A DNA stretch of 64,000 bases from Methanocella conradii HZ254 (GTDB lineage Archaea > Halobacteriota > Methanocellia > Methanocellales > Methanocellaceae), in NCBI RefSeq assembly GCF_000251105.1, contig NC_017034.1, positions 992,001-1,056,000 on the forward strand. Reading direction: 5' to 3'. Under the pieces are notes generated by a model, which was given only the letters and a program-made list of their open reading frames with translations, was not told the DNA's origin and did no database searches. Shown here in pieces: positions 27,396 through 34,828 of this stretch. The translations under genes were made by a program, and so were the position numbers. Each line of letters begins with the position of its first letter. Within the stretch, counting starts at the first letter, position 1.

Positions 27396-27947
27396 ATGGC
27401 GTGGGCAGTTTGGGTGACCGGCCTCCCTGGCAGTGGCAAGACCACTATTACCGGGGCCATCGTGGACGTGCTGAAGGCTAAAGGCGTGCACGTCAGGGTG
27501 CTAAATGTAGATGAGGTGAGGAAGGTATTGACGCCCAGGCCTACCTATAGCGAGGAGGAGCGGGCTTTTGTATACAAGGCGATGGCTTACATGGCGAAGC
27601 TGCTCGTCGAGGAGGGCGTGAACGTCATAATCGATGCCACGGGTAATCTGAGAGAGTACAGGGATGTTGCCAGGGGCTTGATATCCAATTTTGATGAGAT
27701 TTACGTGAGCTGCCCTCTTGATGTAGCCATGAGCCGGGAGGCGGCCCGGAAGGGTGGAGGGGCGCCGAAGGGCATCTATAGAAAGGGCATGACCGGGCAA
27801 AGCGTGACTGTGCCCGGCTTGAACGTCCCTTATGAGCCTCCGATTCATCCTTTGGCCACGCTTGAGTCGGATAAGTTATCCCCGGAAGAAGCAGGGGCTA
27901 TAGCGGCGAACAGGATACTTGAGAAATATGGTGAGGCCGATGGATGA
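27396..27947 (+). CDS. Adenylylsulfate kinase-like P-loop kinase (CysC family)
   Basis: 183 residues. Walker A is GLPGSGKT (about 9-16). CysC-like segments include the lid region and KGIYRKGMTGQSVTVPG then PYEPPIHPLATLESD. The APS-kinase DGD(N)xR motif reads NVDEVR, and the PxRxxR region reads ATGNLREYRDVAR, so APS binding is not assured. No ATP sulfurylase is in the window. It overlaps the IMPase gene by 8 nt. It could be a true APS kinase or a relative phosphorylating another metabolite. Confidence 0.75.
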   Translation: MAWAVWVTGLPGSGKTTITGAIVDVLKAKGVHVRVLNVDEVRKVLTPRPTYSEEERAFVYKAMAYMAKLLVEEGVNVIIDATGNLREYRDVARGLISNFDEIYVSCPLDVAMSREAARKGGGAPKGIYRKGMTGQSVTVPGLNVPYEPPIHPLATLESDKLSPEEAGAIAANRILEKYGEADG

Positions 27948-28749
27948 GCTTGCGCTGGTAAGGCGGATGGCCGAGGGCGTGCTGGAGCGCTCGAAAGAGT
28001 ACCTATTATCGCATGAGGACTATGGAGAGGTGCTGAAGCGTCGCAAGACCGACGTCACCAGGAAAATAGACATGGTCGCGGAAGAGGCGCTCGACGCCAT
28101 CATAATGGAGGAGGGGATAAGGGCGCGCGTCATCTCCGAGGAGGTGGGGGAAAGAGTGGTGCCACATGGGAAAGAGCCGGAGTATACGCTGGTCATGGAC
28201 CCCATCGATGGCTCGGCTAACCTGGTACTCGGCATCCCTTATTATTGCACGTCACTCGCCCTGTCGAAGAAAACTAGTGGAGCTACCTTTGCAGACGTAG
28301 ATGCAGGCGCGGTCGCCGCCACATGGGGCGGGACTTTTTATGCATCTAAAAATGGGGGCGCATATTATGAAGGCGAACGGATATCTACAATGGAGCACCC
28401 GGAAAAGCCAAAATACGCCATCTATTCATATGGTGCAGGCCCGCTCCCGAAGGGCGTCATAGTCCTTCAGGAGGAGAACTGCGTGGTCCGAACGATGGGC
28501 AGCATCGCCCTGGACATGTGCATGGTGGCAAAGGGGGCCTTCGACGCCATCATAGACTCTAGAAACCGCATCAGCGGATATGACATAATGGCAGCGTCGC
28601 TCATCCTCCGCGAGGCGGGAGGCTTCCTGACTGATTATCACGGCAGAGGCCTTTCAGACAAGCCAGTCAGCATAAGGGGAATATCGATACTCGGCGCGGC
28701 AAATGAGAGCCTACACGATAAGCTTCTCAAGGCATTTAGCCAGGCTTAA
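27940..28749 (+). CDS. suhB: Inositol monophosphatase / fructose-1,6-bisphosphatase family
   Basis: 269-residue Mg-dependent, Li-sensitive phosphatase fold. Metal ligands are visible in ISEEVGE, MDPIDGSANLVLG and GYDIMAASLILREAGG. Archaeal members hydrolyse inositol-1-phosphate and often fructose-1,6-bisphosphate; relatives act on PAP. ATG 27940 has GGTGAGG at 27930-27936 and overlaps the CysC-like gene. An upstream ATG at 27919 lacks such a site. It ends in a 14-nt convergent overlap with the next gene. Confidence 0.9.
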   Translation: MDELALVRRMAEGVLERSKEYLLSHEDYGEVLKRRKTDVTRKIDMVAEEALDAIIMEEGIRARVISEEVGERVVPHGKEPEYTLVMDPIDGSANLVLGIPYYCTSLALSKKTSGATFADVDAGAVAATWGGTFYASKNGGAYYEGERISTMEHPEKPKYAIYSYGAGPLPKGVIVLQEENCVVRTMGSIALDMCMVAKGAFDAIIDSRNRISGYDIMAASLILREAGGFLTDYHGRGLSDKPVSIRGISILGAANESLHDKLLKAFSQA

Positions 28750-29470
28750 GCGGAAACCCCCACTTTGCCTGGACGCGGGCCTTTTCTTTTTTATACTCTT
28801 CGGGATGCTCAGATATGTACCTTATCCGCTCATATGCCGCCCTAACCGCTTCCTGCGCCGTCGGCGACGTGAGACTCCAAAACCTGTCATCGTCCACCTT
28901 CACGAACTCTTCCCGGAATATCTCGCACACGACGTCGTACATCCCATATACACAGCTTCCGTGAGAATAGTGGTTGCCGACGGCCTGGCCGAACGCCAGC
29001 GCGAACAGCTTATCCCTGAACCCCAGGCGAAGCGCTGCAAGCTCGCAGAGCTTCGTCATCGTGTCATGGATGCCCTTCCTTATATCCTCCTTATCAATGT
29101 AGTACTCTTCTTTTTCAAATGAAGCGACCAGGTGCCTGTGCTTGACGACTTCGCTAGCAGCTATAGGCACCTTATCCTCGTATGCGTGCGGCGACTCCCA
29201 TACGATCTCTATCTCCCCCCATGGCGCTTTCTCGCCTATATCTGCCACCTTTGAGAATAGCACGCGCAGGTCTCGCCATATGGCATCCACCGCCTCCCTG
29301 GCCGCAGGCTCGACCCTCGGCTTTATCATAAAAATAAGCTCATCGCCTTCCACCGCGGCCGAGAATTCCGCATCGAACCCAGCCAGCATCTCATACTCTA
29401 CAGGGAAAAGCACTCCGACTCCCTCGCCCATCCTTTCTATCCTGGATTCCACGGTGTCAAAAACTCTCAT
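28736..29470 (-). CDS. Unrecognised 244-residue soluble protein
   Basis: No family recognised. It is acidic and aromatic-rich, with a central IHDTMTKLCELAALRLGFRD and a His-containing GQAVGNHYSHGSCVYGMYD that could bind metal. The C-terminus is a helical SPTAQEAVRAAYERIRYISE, then basic. No signal peptide or membrane span, so probably cytoplasmic. It is divergent from the DmrX-like gene with 95 nt between starts, and convergent with the IMPase gene. Length and codon pattern indicate a real gene. Confidence 0.7.
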   Translation of the reverse strand: MRVFDTVESRIERMGEGVGVLFPVEYEMLAGFDAEFSAAVEGDELIFMIKPRVEPAAREAVDAIWRDLRVLFSKVADIGEKAPWGEIEIVWESPHAYEDKVPIAASEVVKHRHLVASFEKEEYYIDKEDIRKGIHDTMTKLCELAALRLGFRDKLFALAFGQAVGNHYSHGSCVYGMYDVVCEIFREEFVKVDDDRFWSLTSPTAQEAVRAAYERIRYISEHPEEYKKEKARVQAKWGFPLKPG

Positions 29471-29530
29471 ACGATAATAAAATAAATATATTCATATATA
29501 ATGATTCGTGCCTTCGTATGCCATAACAAG

Positions 29531-29540
29531 ATTTATAAAG
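29531..29540 (+). promoter_or_regulatory. TATA box of the DmrX-like gene
   Basis: ATTTATAAAG centred about 30 nt upstream of ATG 29566, implying a leaderless or nearly leaderless mRNA. Confidence 0.55.
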
Positions 29541-29565
29541 GCCCTATACTATTTTGTGGCTAAGT

Positions 29566-30297
29566 ATGAATAAGAATGAAGGGCGCAAACTCCGCATTGC
29601 GTGGGGCATAACGGGGGCAGGACACTTCATCAAGGACTCTTATAGCGTGATGAGACAGCTCAAGGAGGAGGGCCACTCGATCACAACCTTCATGTCCAGG
29701 GCTGGCGAGGAGGTCGCAAGGATGTACGGGCTTTTCGACAAGACGCCCGGCATATCGGATGGGTCCTATCTGAATGAAATATACCTGGACTCGAGCCAGG
29801 GCTTTAGCTTTCCGAAGATCGGCCGGTTCAACGTGGGCAGGTATGACTTGCTCGTCGTGTCTCCGGCGACCTCAAACACGGTTGCGAAGATAGTCCATGG
29901 AATAGCTGATACGCTCGTGACCAATTGCGCCGCCCAGGCGATGAAGAGCGGAACGCCCGTGCTCATCGTCCCGGTGGATTGTGAAAACAGCGTGATATCC
30001 GAGATGCCTTATACGATCGACCGCTCGAAGTGCAGGTCGTGCGAGACATGCGAGCCCCGGGAAAACTGCCCGAATGAGGCCATCACTGACCAGATTGACC
30101 TTTTGAAGTGCCAGGGGTGTGGCGCGTGCGTTAGCCTGTGCGAGTTTGGCGCGATATCCGGTGGCAGCCCCGTATCCTTGAAGATACGCAAGGTGGACTC
30201 TCGTAATACAAAGCTGCTGGCTGAGATGGAGGGCGTATCGGTTCTCAGGGAGCCGAAAGAGATATTAGATAAGATACACAACTGGTATCATCAATAG
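29566..30297 (+). CDS. Dihydromethanopterin reductase-type iron-sulfur flavoprotein (DmrX-like)
   Basis: 243 residues. An N-terminal flavoprotein (DFP/UbiX-like) domain reads IAWGITGAGHFIKDSY, LLVVSPATSNTVAKI, ADTLVTNCAAQAMKSGTPV. A C-terminal ferredoxin domain follows with CRSCETCEPRENCP and CQGCGACVSLCEF, eight cysteines for two [4Fe-4S] clusters, the first motif slightly irregular. In Methanosarcina such proteins reduce dihydromethanopterin to tetrahydromethanopterin. ATG 29566 is preferred to the TTG at 29554. Confidence 0.82.
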   Translation: MNKNEGRKLRIAWGITGAGHFIKDSYSVMRQLKEEGHSITTFMSRAGEEVARMYGLFDKTPGISDGSYLNEIYLDSSQGFSFPKIGRFNVGRYDLLVVSPATSNTVAKIVHGIADTLVTNCAAQAMKSGTPVLIVPVDCENSVISEMPYTIDRSKCRSCETCEPRENCPNEAITDQIDLLKCQGCGACVSLCEFGAISGGSPVSLKIRKVDSRNTKLLAEMEGVSVLREPKEILDKIHNWYHQ

Positions 30298-30298
30298 A

Positions 30299-30363
30299 CA
30301 CTCCCGCATAAAATAGATGTAGTCTGGTGAAACTATCATCGAGCGATTTTTAATGCGGGAGTG
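30299..30363 (+). terminator. Hairpin with T-run after the DmrX-like gene
   Basis: Perfect 11-bp stem CACTCCCGCAT (30299-30309) / ATGCGGGAGTG (30353-30363) with a 43-nt loop, followed by CCATTTTT. It begins 2 nt after the stop codon. Confidence 0.5.
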
Positions 30364-30378
30364 CCATTTTTGGGTCGC

Positions 30379-30470
30379 TAAGGTTGTGGTAGCATATGTT
30401 TAAATGCTATCGGAAGTAGGATACTACTTTCCGACTAATAAGGTTTTCGTAGGTAGCCATTGTATTATGG
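30379..30470. ncRNA. Candidate structured RNA or 3' element with adjacent hairpins
   Basis: Two hairpins touch each other: TAGCAT (30390-30395) / ATGCTA (30404-30409), and TCGGAAGTAG (30410-30419) / CTACTTTCCGA (30424-30434) with one bulge. They are bracketed by imperfect direct repeats TAAGGTTGTGGTAGC (30379) and TAAGGTTTTCGTAGGTAGCC (30439). A third short pair is CCAT/ATGG at 30457-30470. No open frame is present, and the genes on both sides end here. It could be an independent RNA or compound terminators. Confidence 0.3.
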
Positions 30471-30499
30471 CATAATTTTATGTAAATTAAAAATAGGGT

Positions 30500-31009
30500 T
30501 TACATGCAGCGGCGGCAAATATAAACGATGTCGTAATCCGCATCGTCTTCCTTTATCCAGCCCTTCAATATTTTTTTACCAACCATCAGATGATAGCGGT
30601 TACACTTCGCGCACTTCTTGATCTTAAACTCGTCATACCACTCGGGCTTGACCTCAAACTCGAACTCCGCCTGCTCCTGATCTACGACATCCCTCGCCAC
30701 CTTTCGGGCCTGCTTCAGCTCCAGGCCAGTGTTCTGAGAGATATCGTAGGCGATACAACTGATGAGGAGCATACGTTCAACGTCGCTAAAGATATCGCCA
30801 AAAAAGTCGTACATGCGGTCTATTATGGACTGATCCATGTCAAAAGGCATATCATCGTAATCCGGGACGCACGTGATGAACGAATCGGCGTCCGGGCTGC
30901 CCCCGGAGGCCACTTCCCTGGGCTCCTTGATCTTGGTGCCACACAGCGGACACTTGCCCATTATCAATTCGTCATCAAAAACCTCTTCACCACATCCGGG
31001 GCAGCGCAT
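30500..31009 (-). CDS. Zinc-ribbon protein of unknown function
   Basis: 169 residues with two zinc ribbons: N-terminal MRCPGCGEEVF and CPLCGTKI, and C-terminal CAKCNRYHLMV and CRRCM at the very end. An acidic helical middle (about 50-125) separates them. Family unrecognised. The first ATG is at 31024, but GGTGAT at 31022-31017 lies 7 nt before ATG 31009, which is therefore preferred. It directly follows the arginine decarboxylase gene on the same strand, probably one transcript. Confidence 0.68.
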   Translation of the reverse strand: MRCPGCGEEVFDDELIMGKCPLCGTKIKEPREVASGGSPDADSFITCVPDYDDMPFDMDQSIIDRMYDFFGDIFSDVERMLLISCIAYDISQNTGLELKQARKVARDVVDQEQAEFEFEVKPEWYDEFKIKKCAKCNRYHLMVGKKILKGWIKEDDADYDIVYICRRCM

Positions 31010-31024
31010 TTGTCGCATCACCAT

Positions 31025-31525
31025 CTATAATATGAACACTGCAGCAGATAAAACTGTTGTCCAGTTCCCCTCATCATCGACTTCAGCGGTCTTAGCTATA
31101 TTCATGGTCCTCGCCGGCCTCTCGTTCTTCCATGTAAAATACATGTTCTCTGCGAGCTTTTCCGCATACAGGCCAGCGCACTTTTCGGTCTCGCCATATG
31201 AGTGGTGTTCGGACAGGTAGCCGAAGTCGGAGTCAAGGTCCTCGGGTATGGCACACCCTATTGCAGCCGCTATCCTCCTGCTCGGCTCGTTAGATGAGTT
31301 ACGTGACATGACCGTGAAGACTATTTCGCCGGGGAAAAGCTGTTTGAGCCCTTCAGCCCTATCAATAATCTCGCACTTCGGCGGCAATATGGAACTCACG
31401 TTCACCAGGTTATACTTCTCTATACCCGCGTCCCTCAATGCCATCTCGAACGATTCGAGCATCTCCTTATGCGTTCCTGCGCCACTGGTAAAGAACACCT
31501 TTTTCGGTATAAGCCCTTGTCTCAT
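31025..31525 (-). CDS. pdaD: Pyruvoyl-dependent arginine decarboxylase
   Basis: 166-residue proenzyme that makes agmatine for archaeal polyamines and agmatidine. The self-cleavage site is NVSSILPP, with the Ser44-Ser45 bond giving the beta chain and the pyruvoyl-capped alpha chain. Other family features are FFTSGAGTH, PGEIVFTVMSRNSSNEP, IGCAIPED and GYLSEHHSYGET. It has the normal length. The downstream zinc-ribbon gene is co-oriented and adjacent. Confidence 0.94.
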   Translation of the reverse strand: MRQGLIPKKVFFTSGAGTHKEMLESFEMALRDAGIEKYNLVNVSSILPPKCEIIDRAEGLKQLFPGEIVFTVMSRNSSNEPSRRIAAAIGCAIPEDLDSDFGYLSEHHSYGETEKCAGLYAEKLAENMYFTWKNERPARTMNIAKTAEVDDEGNWTTVLSAAVFIL

Positions 31526-31591
31526 TTAGCATCTCCTATAGCAATCGTAAAGCATATGTCCAATAAAGCACGAGTATGTTTGGTGTTTTGA

Positions 31592-31792
31592 TTGGACATA
31601 CGTGACATCAGATTTATCGAGATTGGAGGATCAATCCTGATTCTCCTGGTTTTTATCGGATTGTTTGCGCTGGTAGGGTTCATGCCCCAGCTTAAGCCCT
31701 GGTCGAACATCCTGTACGTCGTATTGTTTTTAGCCTACACGGCAGCCATGTGCCTTTTCGGCCTGAAGCTTGCGCCCTACCTTAGCGAGTAG
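31592..31792 (+). CDS. Small two-helix membrane protein
   Basis: 66 residues with hydrophobic spans about 13-30 and 40-58. No family recognised. The only in-frame start is TTG 31592, supported by GGTG at 31582-31585, 6 nt upstream. Divergent from pdaD. Moderate confidence because of size and start codon. Confidence 0.5.
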   Translation: MDIRDIRFIEIGGSILILLVFIGLFALVGFMPQLKPWSNILYVVLFLAYTAAMCLFGLKLAPYLSE

Positions 31793-31865
31793 GGCCACAT
31801 ATTTAGTGCTTATTATGTGCCTGCACGTTTAAATCTTTCGAGTATAGCGGGTAACTTAATGGTGC

Positions 31866-33794
31866 TTATTTAGGGGATATATTTTTTGGTTTCTCGATGA
31901 GGCGGCTATAGTAGCGTGCAACAACACAGCCTTCCGTACACCTGCCACAGTGGTTACATTTTTGACCATCCACATGGATATGGCCATCAAGCCTTATCGC
32001 CTTACCGGGGCAAGACTTAACGCATATCCCGCACTTCGTACAGAGCGAAGCACGCAACACCTGCCTAACTGCATCCTCGAACAGGCGGGCAGCCTGTTCT
32101 TTATTACTTGAAGATGCGTATATTTGCCCGCCGGCAAACAGCTTTACAGTGCCACGCGGCGACCTGACAAGTATGACGTCAAGGTCATCCGAATAAGCGG
32201 GCCTGCCAATCGTCTCGAGCATTTCAAGCAGGCCATCGATGGGCGCCCAGCGAGGCAGCCTCAACACGCCCTCAATGCTATAGCCACCTGCAGTACACGG
32301 GCTAACGCCCCTTATGATGTTAAGCGCCATGCCATCCTCTTTGTGAGGCTTAAGGGGTATACGCTTTTCACGGGCAATGTTGAGCATCTTATTGGGATGA
32401 GACTTCCATCGCCAGAGGCCATAGCGCACGTAATCAGGCGTCAATCCCGCCCCTTCCGCCCAGCGATAGAGCAGGCCCTCCCACTCCTCATAGAGATCAG
32501 GGTGTAGCTCTCTCATCCTGCGGTATTCAGCCTGAAGGGCGGCGGGGCAGAGCCAGCAGCCGATGCGCTCAAAACCCTTATCATAAAGCTCATTATATGG
32601 CAGGTTTTTCATGTGGATGTACAGCCATACCTCGATGGCCCGCCAATCCTTGATAGGGTATACGCTTATCTGGCCCGGCACGAACGGGTTTTTCTCGGAG
32701 GCGCTTATGCCGCCCCGCCGGAACGACTCATAGCGGCGCTTGCCATCAATCGTAATAACTCCTCTCTTATACCTCGATAATAGCCTTGTTATTGGGCCTA
32801 GCTTACAGACCTTGCAGCACCACCTGAAATCCTTTGCAGGGGGGCCAAATAAGGGAAAATTCTCGTCAAATGCATGGCCCGCCCTCTCCACAACTATTGG
32901 CACTTCCATGGTAGAGGCGGCATCTTCTACAAACCTCGCCGTCTCCGGGAATTCCATGCCCGTGTCAACATAGAATGCTTCGAGCTTTTTCACGGCCTTC
33001 TTAGCAATGTTAAGGACTGCCAGGCTGTCCTTGCCGCCGCTGAACGAGACGGTGACTGGCAACCCCTTATTTTTGCCCTGGCTCACTATGGCCTTTATAA
33101 CGTTGATGGCGCCCTTCTCCATGGACTCAATCGTTTTCCGGTTTGCGGCGACGGCGTCTTCTATGGTGCCGCGCTTATCGTTCAGCCTCACAGATCCCCC
33201 GCCAATCTTCCGTATCTTAATCGTATACATGGCAGGGTCTTTTATGTCACAGGCATCTCTTTTAGCGATACCAAAGCCGCCAAAGGTCTCGTTTACCTTG
33301 ACGAGGATGACATCTTCTTTTTTGATATCCGGAGAAGCCTCCAGGACCATGCAGCCCTTGATAGCCTTTCCGCTTAAGTGTATATCCCTTGGCACCCTCA
33401 CTTTGACCATTTTTTTCGTGGCCATGGGTATGAGTAGCTTAGCCCCATGAAGCCTTAAATCAAGCTTGTATTCGGCATCCCTCAAGTCATAATAAGCGAC
33501 GCCGAGGGTGTACCCATCTACGATGACCTCGTCGGCTTTATCGTCCCCCGGGACCTTATTTAGCAGGACTAAGCGTTCGCCTATTGGATCATAGCCATAG
33601 CTAGACTCAAACAAGCCTTTAATGATTGTACGCTCGTATGGCGAGCAAAACCTGGCGTCGCCCGGAGGTGATAGGATGACCTGCCTGCCGATAGAGCCGC
33701 AGGCATCGCATTTTTCCGATACCAGCGGCACGTTGCAAGAGTCGCACCAAAAGATATGGTCTAAAGCGTCCTCGAAGGGCTTCCTGCCGGCCAT
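31866..33794 (-). CDS. PAPS reductase-like protein: zinc ribbon, PUA, PP-loop, two [4Fe-4S]
   Basis: 642 residues. In order: a zinc ribbon (CDSC, CDACGS, about 17-33); a PUA-like domain (about 155-215; KMVKVRVPRDIHLSGKAIKG); a PP-loop ATPase/PAPS-reductase domain with VTVSFSGGKDSLAVL (about 247-261) and CCKVC, GCWLCPA cysteines; and a C-terminal ferredoxin with CTKCGICVKSCPGKA and CNHCGRCTEGC. PAPS reductase fold proteins reduce or mobilise sulfur; the PUA domain suggests RNA binding and perhaps tRNA thiolation. The exact reaction is not determined. Monocistronic, divergent from a winged-helix gene. Confidence 0.82.
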   Translation of the reverse strand: MAGRKPFEDALDHIFWCDSCNVPLVSEKCDACGSIGRQVILSPPGDARFCSPYERTIIKGLFESSYGYDPIGERLVLLNKVPGDDKADEVIVDGYTLGVAYYDLRDAEYKLDLRLHGAKLLIPMATKKMVKVRVPRDIHLSGKAIKGCMVLEASPDIKKEDVILVKVNETFGGFGIAKRDACDIKDPAMYTIKIRKIGGGSVRLNDKRGTIEDAVAANRKTIESMEKGAINVIKAIVSQGKNKGLPVTVSFSGGKDSLAVLNIAKKAVKKLEAFYVDTGMEFPETARFVEDAASTMEVPIVVERAGHAFDENFPLFGPPAKDFRWCCKVCKLGPITRLLSRYKRGVITIDGKRRYESFRRGGISASEKNPFVPGQISVYPIKDWRAIEVWLYIHMKNLPYNELYDKGFERIGCWLCPAALQAEYRRMRELHPDLYEEWEGLLYRWAEGAGLTPDYVRYGLWRWKSHPNKMLNIAREKRIPLKPHKEDGMALNIIRGVSPCTAGGYSIEGVLRLPRWAPIDGLLEMLETIGRPAYSDDLDVILVRSPRGTVKLFAGGQIYASSSNKEQAARLFEDAVRQVLRASLCTKCGICVKSCPGKAIRLDGHIHVDGQKCNHCGRCTEGCVVARYYSRLIEKPKNISPK

Positions 33795-33883
33795 CTGGAT
33801 ATACAGTGTAGGCCACGATTAAATAGCTTATGCAATAAAGAAAACCTTTTACATTGAAACGACGTATCGTTTATTGTGATATA

Positions 33884-34141
33884 ATGGCAGAGGCAACCGT
33901 CGAAGAGCTGGCCGGCTACGTCAGCGGCAGCGTCAAGCGAAAGCAGATAGTAGACGTGCTAAACAAGAACGGAAGCGAGACTTTTGAAGCGCTGGGAAAG
34001 CTCACCAGGACGCCCAGGAACATGCTAGAAAAAGTGCTCAAGGACATGCTGGAGAAGGGAGTGATTAAAAAGCAAAACGATGCATATGCCCTTACGGAAA
34101 ACGGAGTCGCAGTGGTGAACGTATTACATTCAATGCGCTAA
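33884..34141 (+). CDS. Winged-helix DNA-binding protein
   Basis: 85 residues, a single ArsR/MarR-like winged helix: KRKQIVDVLNKNGSETFEAL, then recognition helix TPRNMLEKVLKDMLEKG and wing VIKKQNDAYALT. GTGAT lies 4 nt before ATG 33884; an upstream TTG at 33854 is unlikely. Divergent from the PAPS reductase-like gene, which it may regulate. Small single-domain regulators of this kind are common in methanogens. Confidence 0.75.
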   Translation: MAEATVEELAGYVSGSVKRKQIVDVLNKNGSETFEALGKLTRTPRNMLEKVLKDMLEKGVIKKQNDAYALTENGVAVVNVLHSMR

Positions 34142-34407
34142 CTTTGTTCTCAAAATACGCATTTCTTTAAAAATTTAAGCGAAACCTCAAGATGAAACCT
34201 CAAAATAATTCTATATTTTTAAATAAAGTTTATGATAAATGGTAAAATTTTGATTATGGTGCAAATTATGCTCAAAAACCTGTTTAAACGATTATTTAGC
34301 ATATAATGGCGATAAACTTTACAATACAGGTTAATTTCACAAGCTATAAATACTTAGATTCCCATCTATCGAGTAGCAAGCCCTGTATGGCTTGAAAAGG
34401 TGATTCA
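34142..34407. other. AT-rich intergenic region upstream of MC1
   Basis: No open frame. It contains the MC1 promoter TATA box CTATAAATAC near 34344-34353, a leader with a short hairpin AAGCC/GGCTT around 34379-34394, and GGTGAT just before the gene. The rest is AT-rich with nothing recognised. Confidence 0.6.
34344..34353 (+). promoter_or_regulatory. TATA box of the MC1 gene
   Basis: CTATAAATAC, 55-64 nt before ATG 34408, giving a leader of about 30 nt that carries the GGTGAT ribosome binding site. Confidence 0.6.
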
Positions 34408-34734
34408 ATGGCAGCAAGAGAAAAGAAAAATTTTGGCTTACTAAATGAAAATGGGGAGGAGATAGGCAACTTCACGGGGGCACAGCCAAGGGACGCGGCG
34501 CTGAAGGCGGCCAGCAAGGGCATCACGAGCATCATCCTAAGGGAAAAGGGCACTAAAAGGCTGCACTTTTTCAGGGGAACGCGAAAGCAGGTTCCCAAGC
34601 CGGCAAATTCGCCCGCATGGCTTCCTGAAAAGATATGGAAGGCCAACGTAGAGAAGGTCGGTGTTAAGCACCTTCAGTACAACGAGCTTGCCAGAAATCC
34701 AAAGGAGATTTTCAAGTTCCCGGTAAAAAGCTGA
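34408..34734 (+). CDS. Chromosomal protein MC1
   Basis: Abundant DNA-bending architectural protein of Methanosarcina-related archaea that use it instead of or with histones. Matches to the MC1 fold are NFGLLNENGEEIGNFTGAQP, RDAALKAASKG, IILREKGTKRLHFFRG and PANSPAWLPEKIWKANVEK. At 108 residues it is slightly longer than classic MC1 (about 93), with an extra C-terminal tail. It has its own promoter, strong ribosome binding site and terminator, consistent with high expression. Confidence 0.93.
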   Translation: MAAREKKNFGLLNENGEEIGNFTGAQPRDAALKAASKGITSIILREKGTKRLHFFRGTRKQVPKPANSPAWLPEKIWKANVEKVGVKHLQYNELARNPKEIFKFPVKS

Positions 34735-34745
34735 ATATGAGTGAT

Positions 34746-34780
34746 GGGGTGATGTTTCACCCCTTATAATATTCTTTTTT
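34746..34780 (+). terminator. Intrinsic terminator of MC1
   Basis: Perfect 7-bp stem GGGGTGA (34746-34752) / TCACCCC (34757-34763) with a TGTT loop, followed by an AT-rich stretch ending in TTTTTT. Confidence 0.7.
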
Positions 34781-34828
34781 GGTGGTTTAAAAAAGGTATA
34801 TCCATAACCTGTTACATTGTTAGTCTAG

